A stretch of DNA of 64,000 bases, taken from contig NZ_CP009754.1 of the NCBI RefSeq assembly GCF_000772045.1, positions 3,658,001 to 3,722,000 of the forward strand. The letters run 5' to 3'. Both the position numbers and the translations under genes were made by a program. Positions within the stretch are counted from its first letter, which is position 1. Every line of letters begins with the position of its first letter. Below the pieces are notes generated by a model. The model was given only the letters and a program-made list of their open reading frames with translations, made no database searches and was not told the DNA's origin. Below are positions 50,957 through 60,254 of this stretch, one piece after another. This DNA comes from Streptomyces sp. CCM_MD2014 (GTDB taxonomy: Bacteria; Actinomycetota; Actinomycetes; Streptomycetales; Streptomycetaceae).

Positions 50957-51640
50957 GAGGGGTCTCCTGTCTGCTGGTGTCTACTGGCGATTACCTGGTT
51001 TGTCGATAGGTCGCTGCCACCACTCAAGTCAGCGTATCCGGTCACGTTTCGATCACCGCTAGCGCCCACCGTTACAGGCCGGTCGGTATCAGATCATGAA
51101 CGGTATGTTTTTGATCAGGTGATATGAGCAGATTTTGATCGATATCGCCAGAGGGTGAACCGGGCCCCGGAGGGCGAGCGGGCCGGAAGCCGCCGTCCAA
51201 GATCCCACCACTCCTCACAACGGCCCGCACTTCGAGAACGTCACCCGATCGGCGCGCACGCCCGTCCCGCAGGCCGGAGGCGCCCGTCGCGCCGACCCGC
51301 CCCGCCGGCCCCGCCTCGCAGGCCACCCTTCCCCGCTTCCCCCTCACCCTCCCTCGACACCCGAAGCCGTCCCGATCGAGGGCCGGTTGGCTAACGATTG
51401 AGGCTAATGCCCGTTTTGCCGTGCTTGTTGAGGCCAGTGAGTTGGCTCACTCGGACCGCCCCGCGGGCAACCTCGCCGGAACCTGTGCCCTCCCTTTGCC
51501 CCGCAGGCCAGTTGAGGGTTGGCGGCCGCAAAGGATCAAGAGCCACAAACACCCCAGACCAAGGTCAACAGGCGCGTTGGGTGATTCCTGCACTTGTTCC
51601 GGACATGTGCTCTCGCATACGTTCCCGGCCTGTCGGGCGG
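50957..51640. other. Long divergent intergenic region
   Basis: No gene is convincing in these 680 bases. The left part, unusually A/T-rich (51080-51150, with TATTTTT-like and GATCAGGTGATATGAGC stretches), may hold the polyprenyl synthase promoter. The right part (51375-51600) contains short repeated GTTGAGGCCAGT-like pieces and probably the promoter of the riboswitch transcript. No -35/-10 pair is assigned. Confidence 0.45.
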
Positions 51641-51822
51641 ACGCCGAATCCTGCCACCGCCCGTCGCACAGTCATCCACCCAACACACTCGCCGGCAGGA
51701 GCGGGGGACCCAGGTAAGTCGCCGCACCGGTCACCACCGGAGCGGCTAGGGGTGAAGCCGTACCCGTCAGGGCACGGCCGGGCACCTCCCCGCCCGAACC
51801 CGACAGCTCACCTCGTAGGCGT
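51641..51822 (+). promoter_or_regulatory. ydaO-type cyclic di-AMP riboswitch
   Basis: The consensus blocks of the ydaO/yuaA motif occur in order: CGCCGAATCC, then GAGCGGGGGACCCAGG, then GGGGTGAAGC, then CCGAACCCGACAGCTCACC and CTCGTAGGCGT. Terminal arms ACGCC (51641) and GGCGT (51818) pair as P1. The P1 end abuts the AAGGAG ribosome binding site of the transglycosylase gene 18 bases before the ATG. The family responds to c-di-AMP, generally lowering expression of cell-wall hydrolases in Streptomyces. Confidence 0.92.
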
Positions 51823-51839
51823 AAGGAGAGGGACACAGC

Positions 51840-52331
51840 ATGTCTGCCAACGGTCAGATCCGTCACGCCTTCACCGGCCGCCTCGCCCGCAAGCTCGCCG
51901 TGGCCGGCACCGGTGCCGCGGTGCTCGCGCTGCCGCTCATCGGCGCCACCACCGCCTCCGCGGCCACCCCGGCCGCCGCCACGACCGCCACCACGGCGGC
52001 GACGACGTACCCGAACAACCTCGACGGCTGGATCCGCGAGTCGCTCGACATCATGGCCCAGCACGGCATCCCCGGGACCTACGACGGCATTTACCGCAAC
52101 ATCATGCGGGAGTCCTCCGGCAACCCGAACGCCATCAACAACTGGGACATCAACGCCATCAACGGCACCCCGTCCAAGGGCCTGCTCCAGGTGATCGACC
52201 CGACCTTCCAGGCGTACCACGTTCCCGGCACCTCCTGGGACCCGTACGACCCGGTCGCCAACATCACCGCCGCCTGCAACTACGCGGCCGACCGCTACGG
52301 CTCGATGGACAACGTCTTCAGCGCGTACTGA
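51840..52331 (+). CDS. Secreted SLT-domain transglycosylase
   Basis: A 163-residue secreted protein. The signal peptide (about 1-42) has a twin-charged N-region, a hydrophobic core (VAGTGAAVLALPLIGA) and a cleavage site near ASA. The mature domain (about 60-163) is a single SLT/goose-lysozyme-like fold with the catalytic Glu in RNIMRESSGNPNAINNWD, followed by GTPSKGLLQVI and AACNYAADRYGSMDN. It cleaves peptidoglycan glycan strands. Translation follows AAGGAGAGGG. The leader is a c-di-AMP riboswitch, which ties its amount to cell-wall or osmotic signalling. Confidence 0.93.
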   Translation: MSANGQIRHAFTGRLARKLAVAGTGAAVLALPLIGATTASAATPAAATTATTAATTYPNNLDGWIRESLDIMAQHGIPGTYDGIYRNIMRESSGNPNAINNWDINAINGTPSKGLLQVIDPTFQAYHVPGTSWDPYDPVANITAACNYAADRYGSMDNVFSAY

Positions 52332-52376
52332 GCCGCACCGCGCCACCAGAACGGCGCGCACCAAGGCGGGGCGCCC

Positions 52377-53201
52377 CTAGACGGCGCGCCCCTGAGACGC
52401 AGGGAAGATCCGCTCGAGGACGACGGCCACGCCGTCGTCCTCGTTCGTCGCGGTGACCTCGTCGGCCACCGCCTTGAGTTCGGGGTGGGCTCCGGACATG
52501 GCGACGCCGTGGGCCGCCCACTGGAACATGGGGATGTCGTTGGGCATGTCCCCGAAGGCGATCGTGTGGCGCCGCCGCAGGCCCAGGTGCTCGGCGGCCA
52601 GCGCCAGGCCGGTCGCCTTCGTGATGCCGCACGGCTGGAGTTCCACCGTGCCCGGCCCCGACATGGTGACCGTCGCGAGGGAACCGACCACCGCACGCGC
52701 CGTCGCCGCCAACTCGTCGTCCGTCAGCTCGGGATGGCGCAGCAGCACCTTGGTGATCGGCGTGCGCCACAACTCCTCGCGCCGTTCGACGCGCACCGCG
52801 GGCAGGGCGGGGTGGGGCATCAGATAGCCCGGCTCGATGAGCGTCAGCCCGTCGACACCGTCCTGGTCGACGGCGGCGTGCACCTGGCCCACCTCGGCCT
52901 CGATCTTGCCGAGCGCGGTCTCGGCCAGCTCCCGGTCCAGGGTGACCGACCACAGCATGCGGTGCGCGCCCGCGTCGTACACCTGCGCGCCCTGTCCGCA
53001 CACCGCGAGCCCCGTGCAGCCGAGGCGGTCGAGCAGAGAGCGCACCCGGGGGGCCGGCCGTCCCGTCACCACCAGGTGCCGCGCCCCCGCCGCCTCGGCC
53101 CGCGCCAGCGCGGCCAGCGACCGTTCGGAGACGGTGTCGTCGCCGCGGAGCAGCGTGCCGTCCAGGTCGGTGGCGACGAGTGAATATGCGGTGCGGTCCA
53201 T
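52377..53201 (-). CDS. Cof-type HAD-IIB family hydrolase
   Basis: A 274-residue phosphatase. HAD motif I is VATDLDGTLLRGDD (nucleophile Asp), motif II is VVTGRPAP, motif III includes the lysine near ITKATG, and motif IV is FGDMPNDIPMF. The cap between motifs II and III is the C2B type. Such enzymes dephosphorylate sugar phosphates or pyridoxal phosphate. The ATG at 53199-53201 appears leaderless: TATTCT ends six bases before it on the minus strand. A longer upstream frame is not supported. Converges with the transglycosylase gene. Confidence 0.93.
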   Translation of the reverse strand: MDRTAYSLVATDLDGTLLRGDDTVSERSLAALARAEAAGARHLVVTGRPAPRVRSLLDRLGCTGLAVCGQGAQVYDAGAHRMLWSVTLDRELAETALGKIEAEVGQVHAAVDQDGVDGLTLIEPGYLMPHPALPAVRVERREELWRTPITKVLLRHPELTDDELAATARAVVGSLATVTMSGPGTVELQPCGITKATGLALAAEHLGLRRRHTIAFGDMPNDIPMFQWAAHGVAMSGAHPELKAVADEVTATNEDDGVAVVLERIFPASQGRAV

Positions 53202-53500
53202 GATCAGAGAATACGGACACCGCACCCGTCCGACTCACCCGCGACCGCTTCCGAACGAGGACGTAGCGAGTGCGTTCGGACCCGGCCGCGGATGCACACC
53301 GACGCCCGATCGTGCTCACTACCTGATAGATCATCAGCCGAGGCCGGTCCGGGCCCCGTGCACCGGTCGACGACGGCACGACCTGCCGGACGCCGCCTTT
53401 GGCCGCACTGCCCAAGACCGGTGGGTCACCCGTAACGTGGCCCGCACGGCACACAGCGCGCACGGCGCACATGGCGAGCACGAAAGCGAGGCAGCACCCG

Positions 53501-54736
53501 ATGCCCCCCTTCGATGTCCCCGAGGGCGACCCCTTCGGCCCGCACAACCTTCCGTACGGCGTGTTCTCGATCCCCGGCTCACAGGAGCGGACGGAACCGA
53601 CGGTGGGCGTCCGGCTCGGCGACCACGTCCTCGACGCGGGCGCGGCGGCCCACGCGCTCGGCTCGCCGTACGCGTCCCTGCTCGCGCGGCCCACCCTCAA
53701 CCCGCTGCTGGCCGCCGGGCGTACCGCCTGGTCGGACGTGCGGCGGGCGCTGACGGCGTGGGTGACGGTCCCCTCCCACCGCGAGGCCCTCGAACCCTTC
53801 TTCCACCCGCTGTCGTCGGTGACCCTGCACCTGCCCTTCGAGGTCGCCGACTACGTCGACTTCTACGCCTCCGAGAACCACGCCCGCAACGTCGGCCAGA
53901 TCTTCCGTCCCGACGCCGCCGACTCCCTCACCCCGAACTGGAAACACCTGCCGATCGGCTACCACGGCCGCTCCGGCACGGTCGTCGTCTCCGGCACGGA
54001 CGTCGTACGCCCGTCAGGGCAGCGCAAGGCCCCGGCCGACGCCGCTCCGGTCTTCGGCCCGTCCGTCCGTCTCGACATCGAGGCCGAGGTCGGCTTCGTG
54101 GTGGGCGCGCCGTCCGCACTGGGCAGCCCGGTGGGGCTGGGCGACTTCCGCGAGCACGTCTTCGGGCTCTGCCTGCTCAACGACTGGTCGGCGCGGGACA
54201 TCCAGGCCTGGGAATACGTCCCGCTCGGCCCGTTCCTCGGCAAGTCCTTCGCCACGTCCGTGTCGGCGTGGATCACGCCGCTGGACGCTCTGGAGGAGGC
54301 CCGGGTGGCGCCGCCCGAGCGTACGCACCAGTTGCTGCCCTACCTGGACGACACGAACGACGACCAGGACGGCCCCGGCGGGTACGACCTGCGGATCTCC
54401 GTCGCCGTCAACGGGCACGTCGTCTCCGAGCCCCCGTTCTCCACCATGTACTGGACGGCCGCCCAGCAGTTGGCCCACATGACGGTCAACGGTGCCTCGC
54501 TGCGCACCGGCGACCTCTACGGCTCGGGCACGGTGAGCGGGCCCACCGAACGGGAGCGGGGATCGCTGCTGGAACTGACCTGGAACGGCCGCGACCCGCT
54601 GGAACTCCCCGACGGCAAAAGGACGTTCCTGGAGGACGGCGACGTGGTGACCCTGTCGGCCTGGGCTCCGGGGCCGGACGGCGTCCGGGTGGGGCTGGGC
54701 GAGGTCACCGGACGGGTGGTCGGGCGGGAGGCCTGA
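53501..54736 (+). CDS. fahA: Fumarylacetoacetase
   Basis: A 411-residue enzyme of the tyrosine/homogentisate pathway that splits fumarylacetoacetate to fumarate and acetoacetate. The N-terminal SH3-like domain (about 1-115) precedes the catalytic domain. Visible residues are Asp and His in DFYASENHARN, the Glu pair in DIEAEVGFV, Asp in LNDWSARDIQ and Lys in FLGKSF. Length is that of the bacterial/mammalian enzyme (about 410-420). The ATG at 53501 has GAGG about ten bases upstream. An upstream ATG in frame would add 34 unlike residues. No other tyrosine-degradation gene is adjacent. The gene symbol is used as the function name. Confidence 0.94.
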   Translation: MPPFDVPEGDPFGPHNLPYGVFSIPGSQERTEPTVGVRLGDHVLDAGAAAHALGSPYASLLARPTLNPLLAAGRTAWSDVRRALTAWVTVPSHREALEPFFHPLSSVTLHLPFEVADYVDFYASENHARNVGQIFRPDAADSLTPNWKHLPIGYHGRSGTVVVSGTDVVRPSGQRKAPADAAPVFGPSVRLDIEAEVGFVVGAPSALGSPVGLGDFREHVFGLCLLNDWSARDIQAWEYVPLGPFLGKSFATSVSAWITPLDALEEARVAPPERTHQLLPYLDDTNDDQDGPGGYDLRISVAVNGHVVSEPPFSTMYWTAAQQLAHMTVNGASLRTGDLYGSGTVSGPTERERGSLLELTWNGRDPLELPDGKRTFLEDGDVVTLSAWAPGPDGVRVGLGEVTGRVVGREA

Positions 54737-55003
54737 CGGACGTCCGGCCGGGAGGCCTGACCGGCGTCCGACGGGGCTCTCCCTCTCCGTGCGCCCGCAC
54801 GTGCCCGCACGGCCTGCGCCCGGATTCCGCATCCGGTGCCCGCCGACACCTGACTCACACCGCCCGGCCCCGTCATACTGGCGTCGGGCGGTGTGCGCCC
54901 GGGGTCCGGAACGACCCGGGCCCGGCACCACCCGACTCAGCACAGCACAGCCCCTGTACAGCCAGAGCCGCCCATCCTTCGACCAGGATCCGGAGCCAGT
55001 GGC

Positions 55004-55942
55004 ATGACCGTCTGCCTGCTCCTGCTGTTCGTCGTCGCCGTGACCGCCGCGGTGCCGGTGCCCCGCGCGCTGACCCGCTCCGCGTGGCCCGAGCGGGATC
55101 CCGTGGTCGCGCTGTGGGTGTGGCAGTGCCTGGTCGCCACCGTGCTGCTGTGCTGCCTGACGGCTCTCGTCCTCGGCGCCACCGCCGTCTTCGGCACCGT
55201 GCGCGCCCAGCTCTTCGCTCCGGCGCCGCCCGCGGTGACCGCGGCGTACAACCTCTCCGCCGGACCGGTCTGGGCGGCCGTCCTCACCCTCCTTCTGGCG
55301 GGCGGTGCCGCCTGGACGACCGCGATGCTCGCCCGCGAACTGGTCGAGGCCCGCCGACGGCGCGCCCGCTCACGCGCCCACCTGCGCGAGCGCGCCCCCG
55401 ACCTGCCCGCCGGGCTCCCCGCCGCCCGCGGTCCCCTGCTGGTCCTGGAGGACGAGTACCCGGACGCCTGGTGGATGCCCGGCAACCCGCCGCAGCTGAT
55501 CGTCACCACCGGCGCCCTGCACCGGCTCACCGACCATCAGCTGGACGCCGTCCTGACCCACGAGCGCGGCCACGCCCGGGCCCGCCACGACTGGCTGCTG
55601 CACCTGTCCACCGCCCTGGCCACCGGGTTCCCCAGCGTGCCGCTCTTCACCCACTTCTGCGACCAGACCCACCGCCTGGTCGAGCTCTCGGCCGACGACA
55701 CCGCCTCCCGCCGCTGCGGCCATCTGACCACCGCCCTGGCCCTGATCGAGCTGAACCAGCACCGCGGCGTCCTCTCCTGCGCGTCCAGCCACCGCCTGCT
55801 CGGTGAACGGGTCGACCGCCTCCTGGAGCCCCGGCCCCGCCTGCCCCGCCGCCACCGCGCGCTGACCACGGCGACTGCGGCCCTGGTCCCCCTTCTTCCT
55901 CTCCTGATCACCTTCGCCCCGGGGCTGACGGCCCTGGCCTAG
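55004..55942 (+). CDS. M56 family metallopeptidase
   Basis: A 312-residue membrane protein. Helices lie at about 2-18, 45-68, 85-105 and 290-308. The zinc motif is LTHERGHARARHD, with the HExxH-like core HERGH near residue 185 and the third ligand likely in LSADDTAS. It resembles BlaR1/MecR1-type sensor peptidases, but it lacks the penicillin-binding sensor and no BlaI repressor gene flanks it. GGAG lies 12 bases upstream of the ATG. Related Streptomyces proteins usually sit beside BlaI genes, so the partner may be elsewhere. Confidence 0.88.
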   Translation: MTVCLLLLFVVAVTAAVPVPRALTRSAWPERDPVVALWVWQCLVATVLLCCLTALVLGATAVFGTVRAQLFAPAPPAVTAAYNLSAGPVWAAVLTLLLAGGAAWTTAMLARELVEARRRRARSRAHLRERAPDLPAGLPAARGPLLVLEDEYPDAWWMPGNPPQLIVTTGALHRLTDHQLDAVLTHERGHARARHDWLLHLSTALATGFPSVPLFTHFCDQTHRLVELSADDTASRRCGHLTTALALIELNQHRGVLSCASSHRLLGERVDRLLEPRPRLPRRHRALTTATAALVPLLPLLITFAPGLTALA

Positions 55943-56082
55943 ACACATTCGCGGCCGCCGCGCCCCACCCGCCGCGCGCGCCCCCTGCCCGGCGAGGGCG
56001 CCCCGCGAGCAGCGGTGGCAGATCTTCCCCGTTCAGCGAAAAAGCCCAGCTCAGCACCGTCACCGGCGGAGTTCCAGGTGGC

Positions 56083-56098
56083 GCAACATTGCGGCAAC
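56083..56098 (+). promoter_or_regulatory. GCAACATTGC palindrome and GGCAAC repeat ahead of the GntR gene
   Basis: A ten-base palindrome (56083-56092) is followed by another GGCAAC half-site, 36-50 bases before the GntR start. Regulators of this type often bind such sites near their own promoter. The assignment is tentative. Confidence 0.35.
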
Positions 56099-56133
56099 AC
56101 CACTGTCGGCACCGCCTCTGTATGGTTCCAGCC

Positions 56134-56922
56134 ATGCCGCCCACCGACCGCTTCCGAGACCACGCCGGCCAGGGCGCGACCACCGTCACCGCCCACCGCA
56201 CGCGGCGTCGGCTGCGCGCGGACCGGGCCCGTCAACTGGCCGACCTGCTCCGCTGTCAGCTCCTCGGTGACGCCTTCCCCGGCGGCGCGCTGCCCCACGA
56301 GGACACCCTCGCCGCCGACTACGACACCACCCGCAACACCGTCCGTCAGGCGCTCGACCTGCTGCGCGCCGAAGGCCTCGTGGCACGTCAGCCCGGGATC
56401 GGCACCGTGGTCGTGGCCCGCAAGTACGCCCACGGGCTCGACCGGCTGATGGGCCTCGCGGAAACCCTGCACGAACACGGCCGCGTCACCAACGAGGTCC
56501 GCACGGCCGTCCCCGTCCCGGCCCCCGCCCCGGTCGCCGAACGCCTCCGCGTCCCGTCCGGCGCCGACGTGCTCTACATCGAGCGCCTGCGCCGCCTGAA
56601 CGGCGTCCCCCTCTCCCTGGACCTCACCTACCTCCCCCTCGACATCGGCACCGCCCTGCTCGGCGCCGACCTGGAGAACACCGACGTCTTCCGCCTCCTG
56701 GAGACCGTCACCGGCCGGCCACTCGGCCACGCCGGGATCACCCTGGAGGCCGTCACCGCCGACGCGCACTCCGCCGCCGTACTGGAGGCCCCGCGCGGCG
56801 CGGCGGTCCTCATGCTCGAACGGCTCACCCACCTCGCCGACGGCCGCCCGGTCGACCTGGAGTTCATCCGCTTCCGCGGCGACCGCATCACGATGAGCGG
56901 CCTGCTGCACCGGTCCCTGTGA
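56134..56922 (+). CDS. GntR family transcriptional regulator (HutC/UTRA type)
   Basis: A 262-residue regulator. The winged helix (about 25-90) has LADLLRCQLLGDAFPGG, LPHEDTLAADYDTTRNTVRQALDLL and VARQPGIGTVV. The C-terminal UTRA domain (about 105-260) has VLYIERLRRLNGVPLSLDLTYLPLDI, AVTADAHSAAVLEAP and LMLERLTHLADGRPVDLEF. UTRA domains bind small effectors. ATG at 56134 is favoured; an ATG four codons earlier exists and neither has a clear Shine-Dalgarno. It heads the ferredoxin-ABC-flavoprotein operon and probably senses its substrate. Confidence 0.92.
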   Translation: MPPTDRFRDHAGQGATTVTAHRTRRRLRADRARQLADLLRCQLLGDAFPGGALPHEDTLAADYDTTRNTVRQALDLLRAEGLVARQPGIGTVVVARKYAHGLDRLMGLAETLHEHGRVTNEVRTAVPVPAPAPVAERLRVPSGADVLYIERLRRLNGVPLSLDLTYLPLDIGTALLGADLENTDVFRLLETVTGRPLGHAGITLEAVTADAHSAAVLEAPRGAAVLMLERLTHLADGRPVDLEFIRFRGDRITMSGLLHRSL

Positions 56923-56962
56923 CCCGCTGACCCCCTTTCGCGCACCCTCCCTGGAGACAGCC

Positions 56963-57190
56963 ATGCCCTTGGCGCCCCAGCGGGCCGACGTGCCCGTGAC
57001 CATCGACGAGTCGAAGTGCATCGAAGGCTGCACGCTCTGCGTGGACATGTGCCCCCTGGACTCCCTGGCCATCGACGAGCGCAACGGCAAGGCGTACATG
57101 CACGTCGACGAGTGCTGGTACTGCGGCCCGTGCGCCGCCCGCTGCCCCACCGGGGCGGTCACGGTCAACATGCCCTACCTGCTCCGGTGA
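56963..57190 (+). CDS. 8Fe-ferredoxin-like protein (APS reductase beta type)
   Basis: A 75-residue ferredoxin with two 4Fe-4S motifs: CIEGCTLCVDMCPLDS and CWYCGPCAARCPTGA. The extra residue in the first motif (Cx3Cx2Cx3C) and the short MHVDECWYCGPC resemble the beta subunit of adenylylsulfate reductase and related flavoprotein partners. CTGGAGA lies eight bases upstream of the ATG. It lies directly after the regulator and before the transporter genes. It probably carries electrons to or from the flavoprotein encoded at the end of the operon. Confidence 0.92.
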   Translation: MPLAPQRADVPVTIDESKCIEGCTLCVDMCPLDSLAIDERNGKAYMHVDECWYCGPCAARCPTGAVTVNMPYLLR

Positions 57191-57204
57191 GAGGCCGACT
57201 CCCC

Positions 57205-58578
57205 ATGAAACCCCGACGCACCGCGCTTCCCGTCACTCCTGCCGCGGCAGCGGCCGCCCTGGTCCTGCTCCTCCCCCTCACCGCGTGCGGCGGCGACGCG
57301 ACGGCCGGCGGGAACGGCTCCACGGTCACCGTGACGGTCGGCTACCAGTCCAGGACGATCAACACGGTCACCGCCGGCACCCTCCTGCGCTCCCTCGGCT
57401 ACTTCGAGAAGCAGCTCGACTCCCTCGGCGACGGCGTCACCTACAAGGTCGAATGGCAGGACTACGCGACCGGCGCGCCCATCACCGCCCAGATGACCGC
57501 CGGGAAGATCGACATCGGTTCGATGGGCGACTTCCCCCTGCTCATCAACGCTGCCCGCGGCAAGCAGCTCGGCAAGCCGACCCGCCTGGTCTCGGTCACC
57601 GGCTACAACCTCCGCGGCGGCCTCAACACCATCGTCGTCGCCCCCGGTTCCTCCCTCACTTCCCTGAAGGACCTCAAGGGCAGGAAGGTCTCGACGAGCG
57701 TCGGCTCGGCCGCCGACGGCACCCTCGTACGCGCCCTGCAACGTGCCGGCCTCGACCCCGCGAAGGACATCGAGAAGCTCAACCAGCAGCCCGCGGTGGG
57801 CGCCTCGGCGCTGGACGCGGGAAGCACGGACGCCCTGTCGCAGTTCGTCGCCTGGCCCGGCCTGCTCGCCCACCAGGGCAAGGCGAAGGTCCTGTACGAC
57901 GGAGCGCGGCTGAACCTGCCCACCTTCCACGGCGTCACCGCCGTCGAGGACTTCGCGAAGAAGCGCCCCGCCGTCCTGGAGGCGTTCCTGAAGGCCCAGG
58001 CACAGGCGACCGGCTATCTGAGGGACCGTCCCGTGGATGCCGCCGAGAAGGTCGCGAAGGCCACCGGTCTGCCCGCCGAGGCCGTCTACCTCTACAACGG
58101 CGCCCAGGGCATCGCCACCTTCGACCCCGCGGTCAAGCCACAGCTGGTCGCGGCCCTCAAAGAGGACGTCTCGATCCTCAAGGACGCGAAACTCACCGGC
58201 GACGTGGACGTGGACGCCTTCGTCGACGACCGGTACGTGAAGAAGGCCCTCGGCCCGGCCGAGTACGCCGAGCGGCTCGCCGCCGCGCCCCCGAAGCCGG
58301 CCGGTGAGGTCTGGCCGGAGGGCGCGCGCAAGACGCTGACCTTCTCCTCCCCCACAGCGCTGCTGCGGCACGTCGCCGGACACCGCGACGAGGTCCGCGC
58401 CGCCTACGTCCCCGACACCACCACCGGCACCCCGTGGTTCGCCGACCAGGCGGTGTGGGTGGCCGACGGCACGGCCCTGCTGCCGTTCGTCGCGTCGGAG
58501 ACCGCACGGGCGTACGTCGCCGGGCACGGCGGAGCACGCGTCGTCACGTACGACGAGGCACTGGAGCGTGCCGCGTGA
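57205..58578 (+). CDS. ABC importer substrate-binding lipoprotein (nitrate/sulfonate/taurine type)
   Basis: A 457-residue lipoprotein with signal peptide ending LLPLTACGG (Cys near 30). The NMT1/SsuA-like domain (about 45-350) includes VTVTVGYQSRTINTVT, MGDFPLLINAARG and LKDLKGRKVSTSVGSAADG. Its C-terminal 110 residues (PAGEVWPEGARKTLTFSSP and beyond) are an extension beyond the typical length of about 330. The ligand is expected to be a small oxyanion, sulfonate or related aromatic acid. The stop overlaps the permease GTG by four bases. Confidence 0.91.
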   Translation: MKPRRTALPVTPAAAAAALVLLLPLTACGGDATAGGNGSTVTVTVGYQSRTINTVTAGTLLRSLGYFEKQLDSLGDGVTYKVEWQDYATGAPITAQMTAGKIDIGSMGDFPLLINAARGKQLGKPTRLVSVTGYNLRGGLNTIVVAPGSSLTSLKDLKGRKVSTSVGSAADGTLVRALQRAGLDPAKDIEKLNQQPAVGASALDAGSTDALSQFVAWPGLLAHQGKAKVLYDGARLNLPTFHGVTAVEDFAKKRPAVLEAFLKAQAQATGYLRDRPVDAAEKVAKATGLPAEAVYLYNGAQGIATFDPAVKPQLVAALKEDVSILKDAKLTGDVDVDAFVDDRYVKKALGPAEYAERLAAAPPKPAGEVWPEGARKTLTFSSPTALLRHVAGHRDEVRAAYVPDTTTGTPWFADQAVWVADGTALLPFVASETARAYVAGHGGARVVTYDEALERAA

Positions 58579-59454
58579 CCCGCCCCGTCCGGTATGCGCT
58601 GCGGCTCGTCTCGCTCGCCGTCGCGCTCGGTCTGTGGCAGCTGCTGACCAGCCGGGACATCGACGTGTGGCTGCGCTTCTCGCAGTTCCCCACCGTCACC
58701 GACGTGGCCCGCACCTTCGCCGACCGGCTGGCGGGGCCCGACTACTGGACCGACCTCACCGACAGCCTGACCCGCATCCTCAGCGGCTTCCTGCTCGCGG
58801 CCGTCCTGGGCGTGGCCACGGGCGTGCTCGTGGCGCGCTCCCGGCTCGCCGAGGACCTGCTGGGCCCGGTCCTCGAAGTGGTCCGGCCCATTCCCGCCAT
58901 CGCCCTCGTCCCCGTGGCGATCCTCCTCTTCCCCTCCAACGAGCAGGGCATCGTCTTCATCACCTGCGCCGCCGCCTTCTTCCCCGTCCTGGTCTCCACC
59001 CGGCACGCGGTACGGGCACTGGCCCCCGTGTGGGAGGAGGCGGTCCGCACCATGGGCGGCGGCCGGTGGCGGGTGCTCGGCTCGGTGGTCCTGCCGGGCG
59101 CGCTGCCCGGTGTGTTCGGCGGTCTGTCGGTCGGCATCGGCGTCTCGTGGATCTGTGTGATCTCCGCCGAGATGATCTCCGGCCAGTACGGCGTGGGCTA
59201 CCGCACCTGGCAGGACTACACGGTCGTCGACTACCCGGGCGTCTTCGTCGGCATGGTCACCATCGGCGCGCTCGGCTGGCTGACCTCCACGACCGTGGAA
59301 CTGCTGGGCCGCCGTCTGACCCACTGGCTGCCGCGCACGTCGTACGTCCCCACCGCCGCCCGTCCGAAGCCCGCGCGGGCAGCCGGTGCGGCGGTGTCGC
59401 CCGCCGGCGCCGCCGTGCCCGAGGACACCCGCGCCCAGCCCGAGGAGGCACGCG

Positions 59455-59477
<23 letters not shown>
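58575..59477 (+). CDS. ABC importer permease (SsuC/TauC type)
   Basis: A 300-residue permease with six helices. The binding-protein-dependent EAA loop is EEAVRTMGGGRWRVLGSVVLPGALPGVFGG. The N-terminal ALRLVSLAVALGLWQLL is the first membrane segment. The C-terminal 35 residues are Ala/Pro-rich and extend over the ATPase start, overlapping it by 23 bases. The GTG start overlaps the preceding stop. It forms the membrane pore with the ATPase encoded next. Confidence 0.93.
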
Positions 59478-60243
<766 letters not shown>

Positions 60244-60254
60244 AAGGCCCCCTG

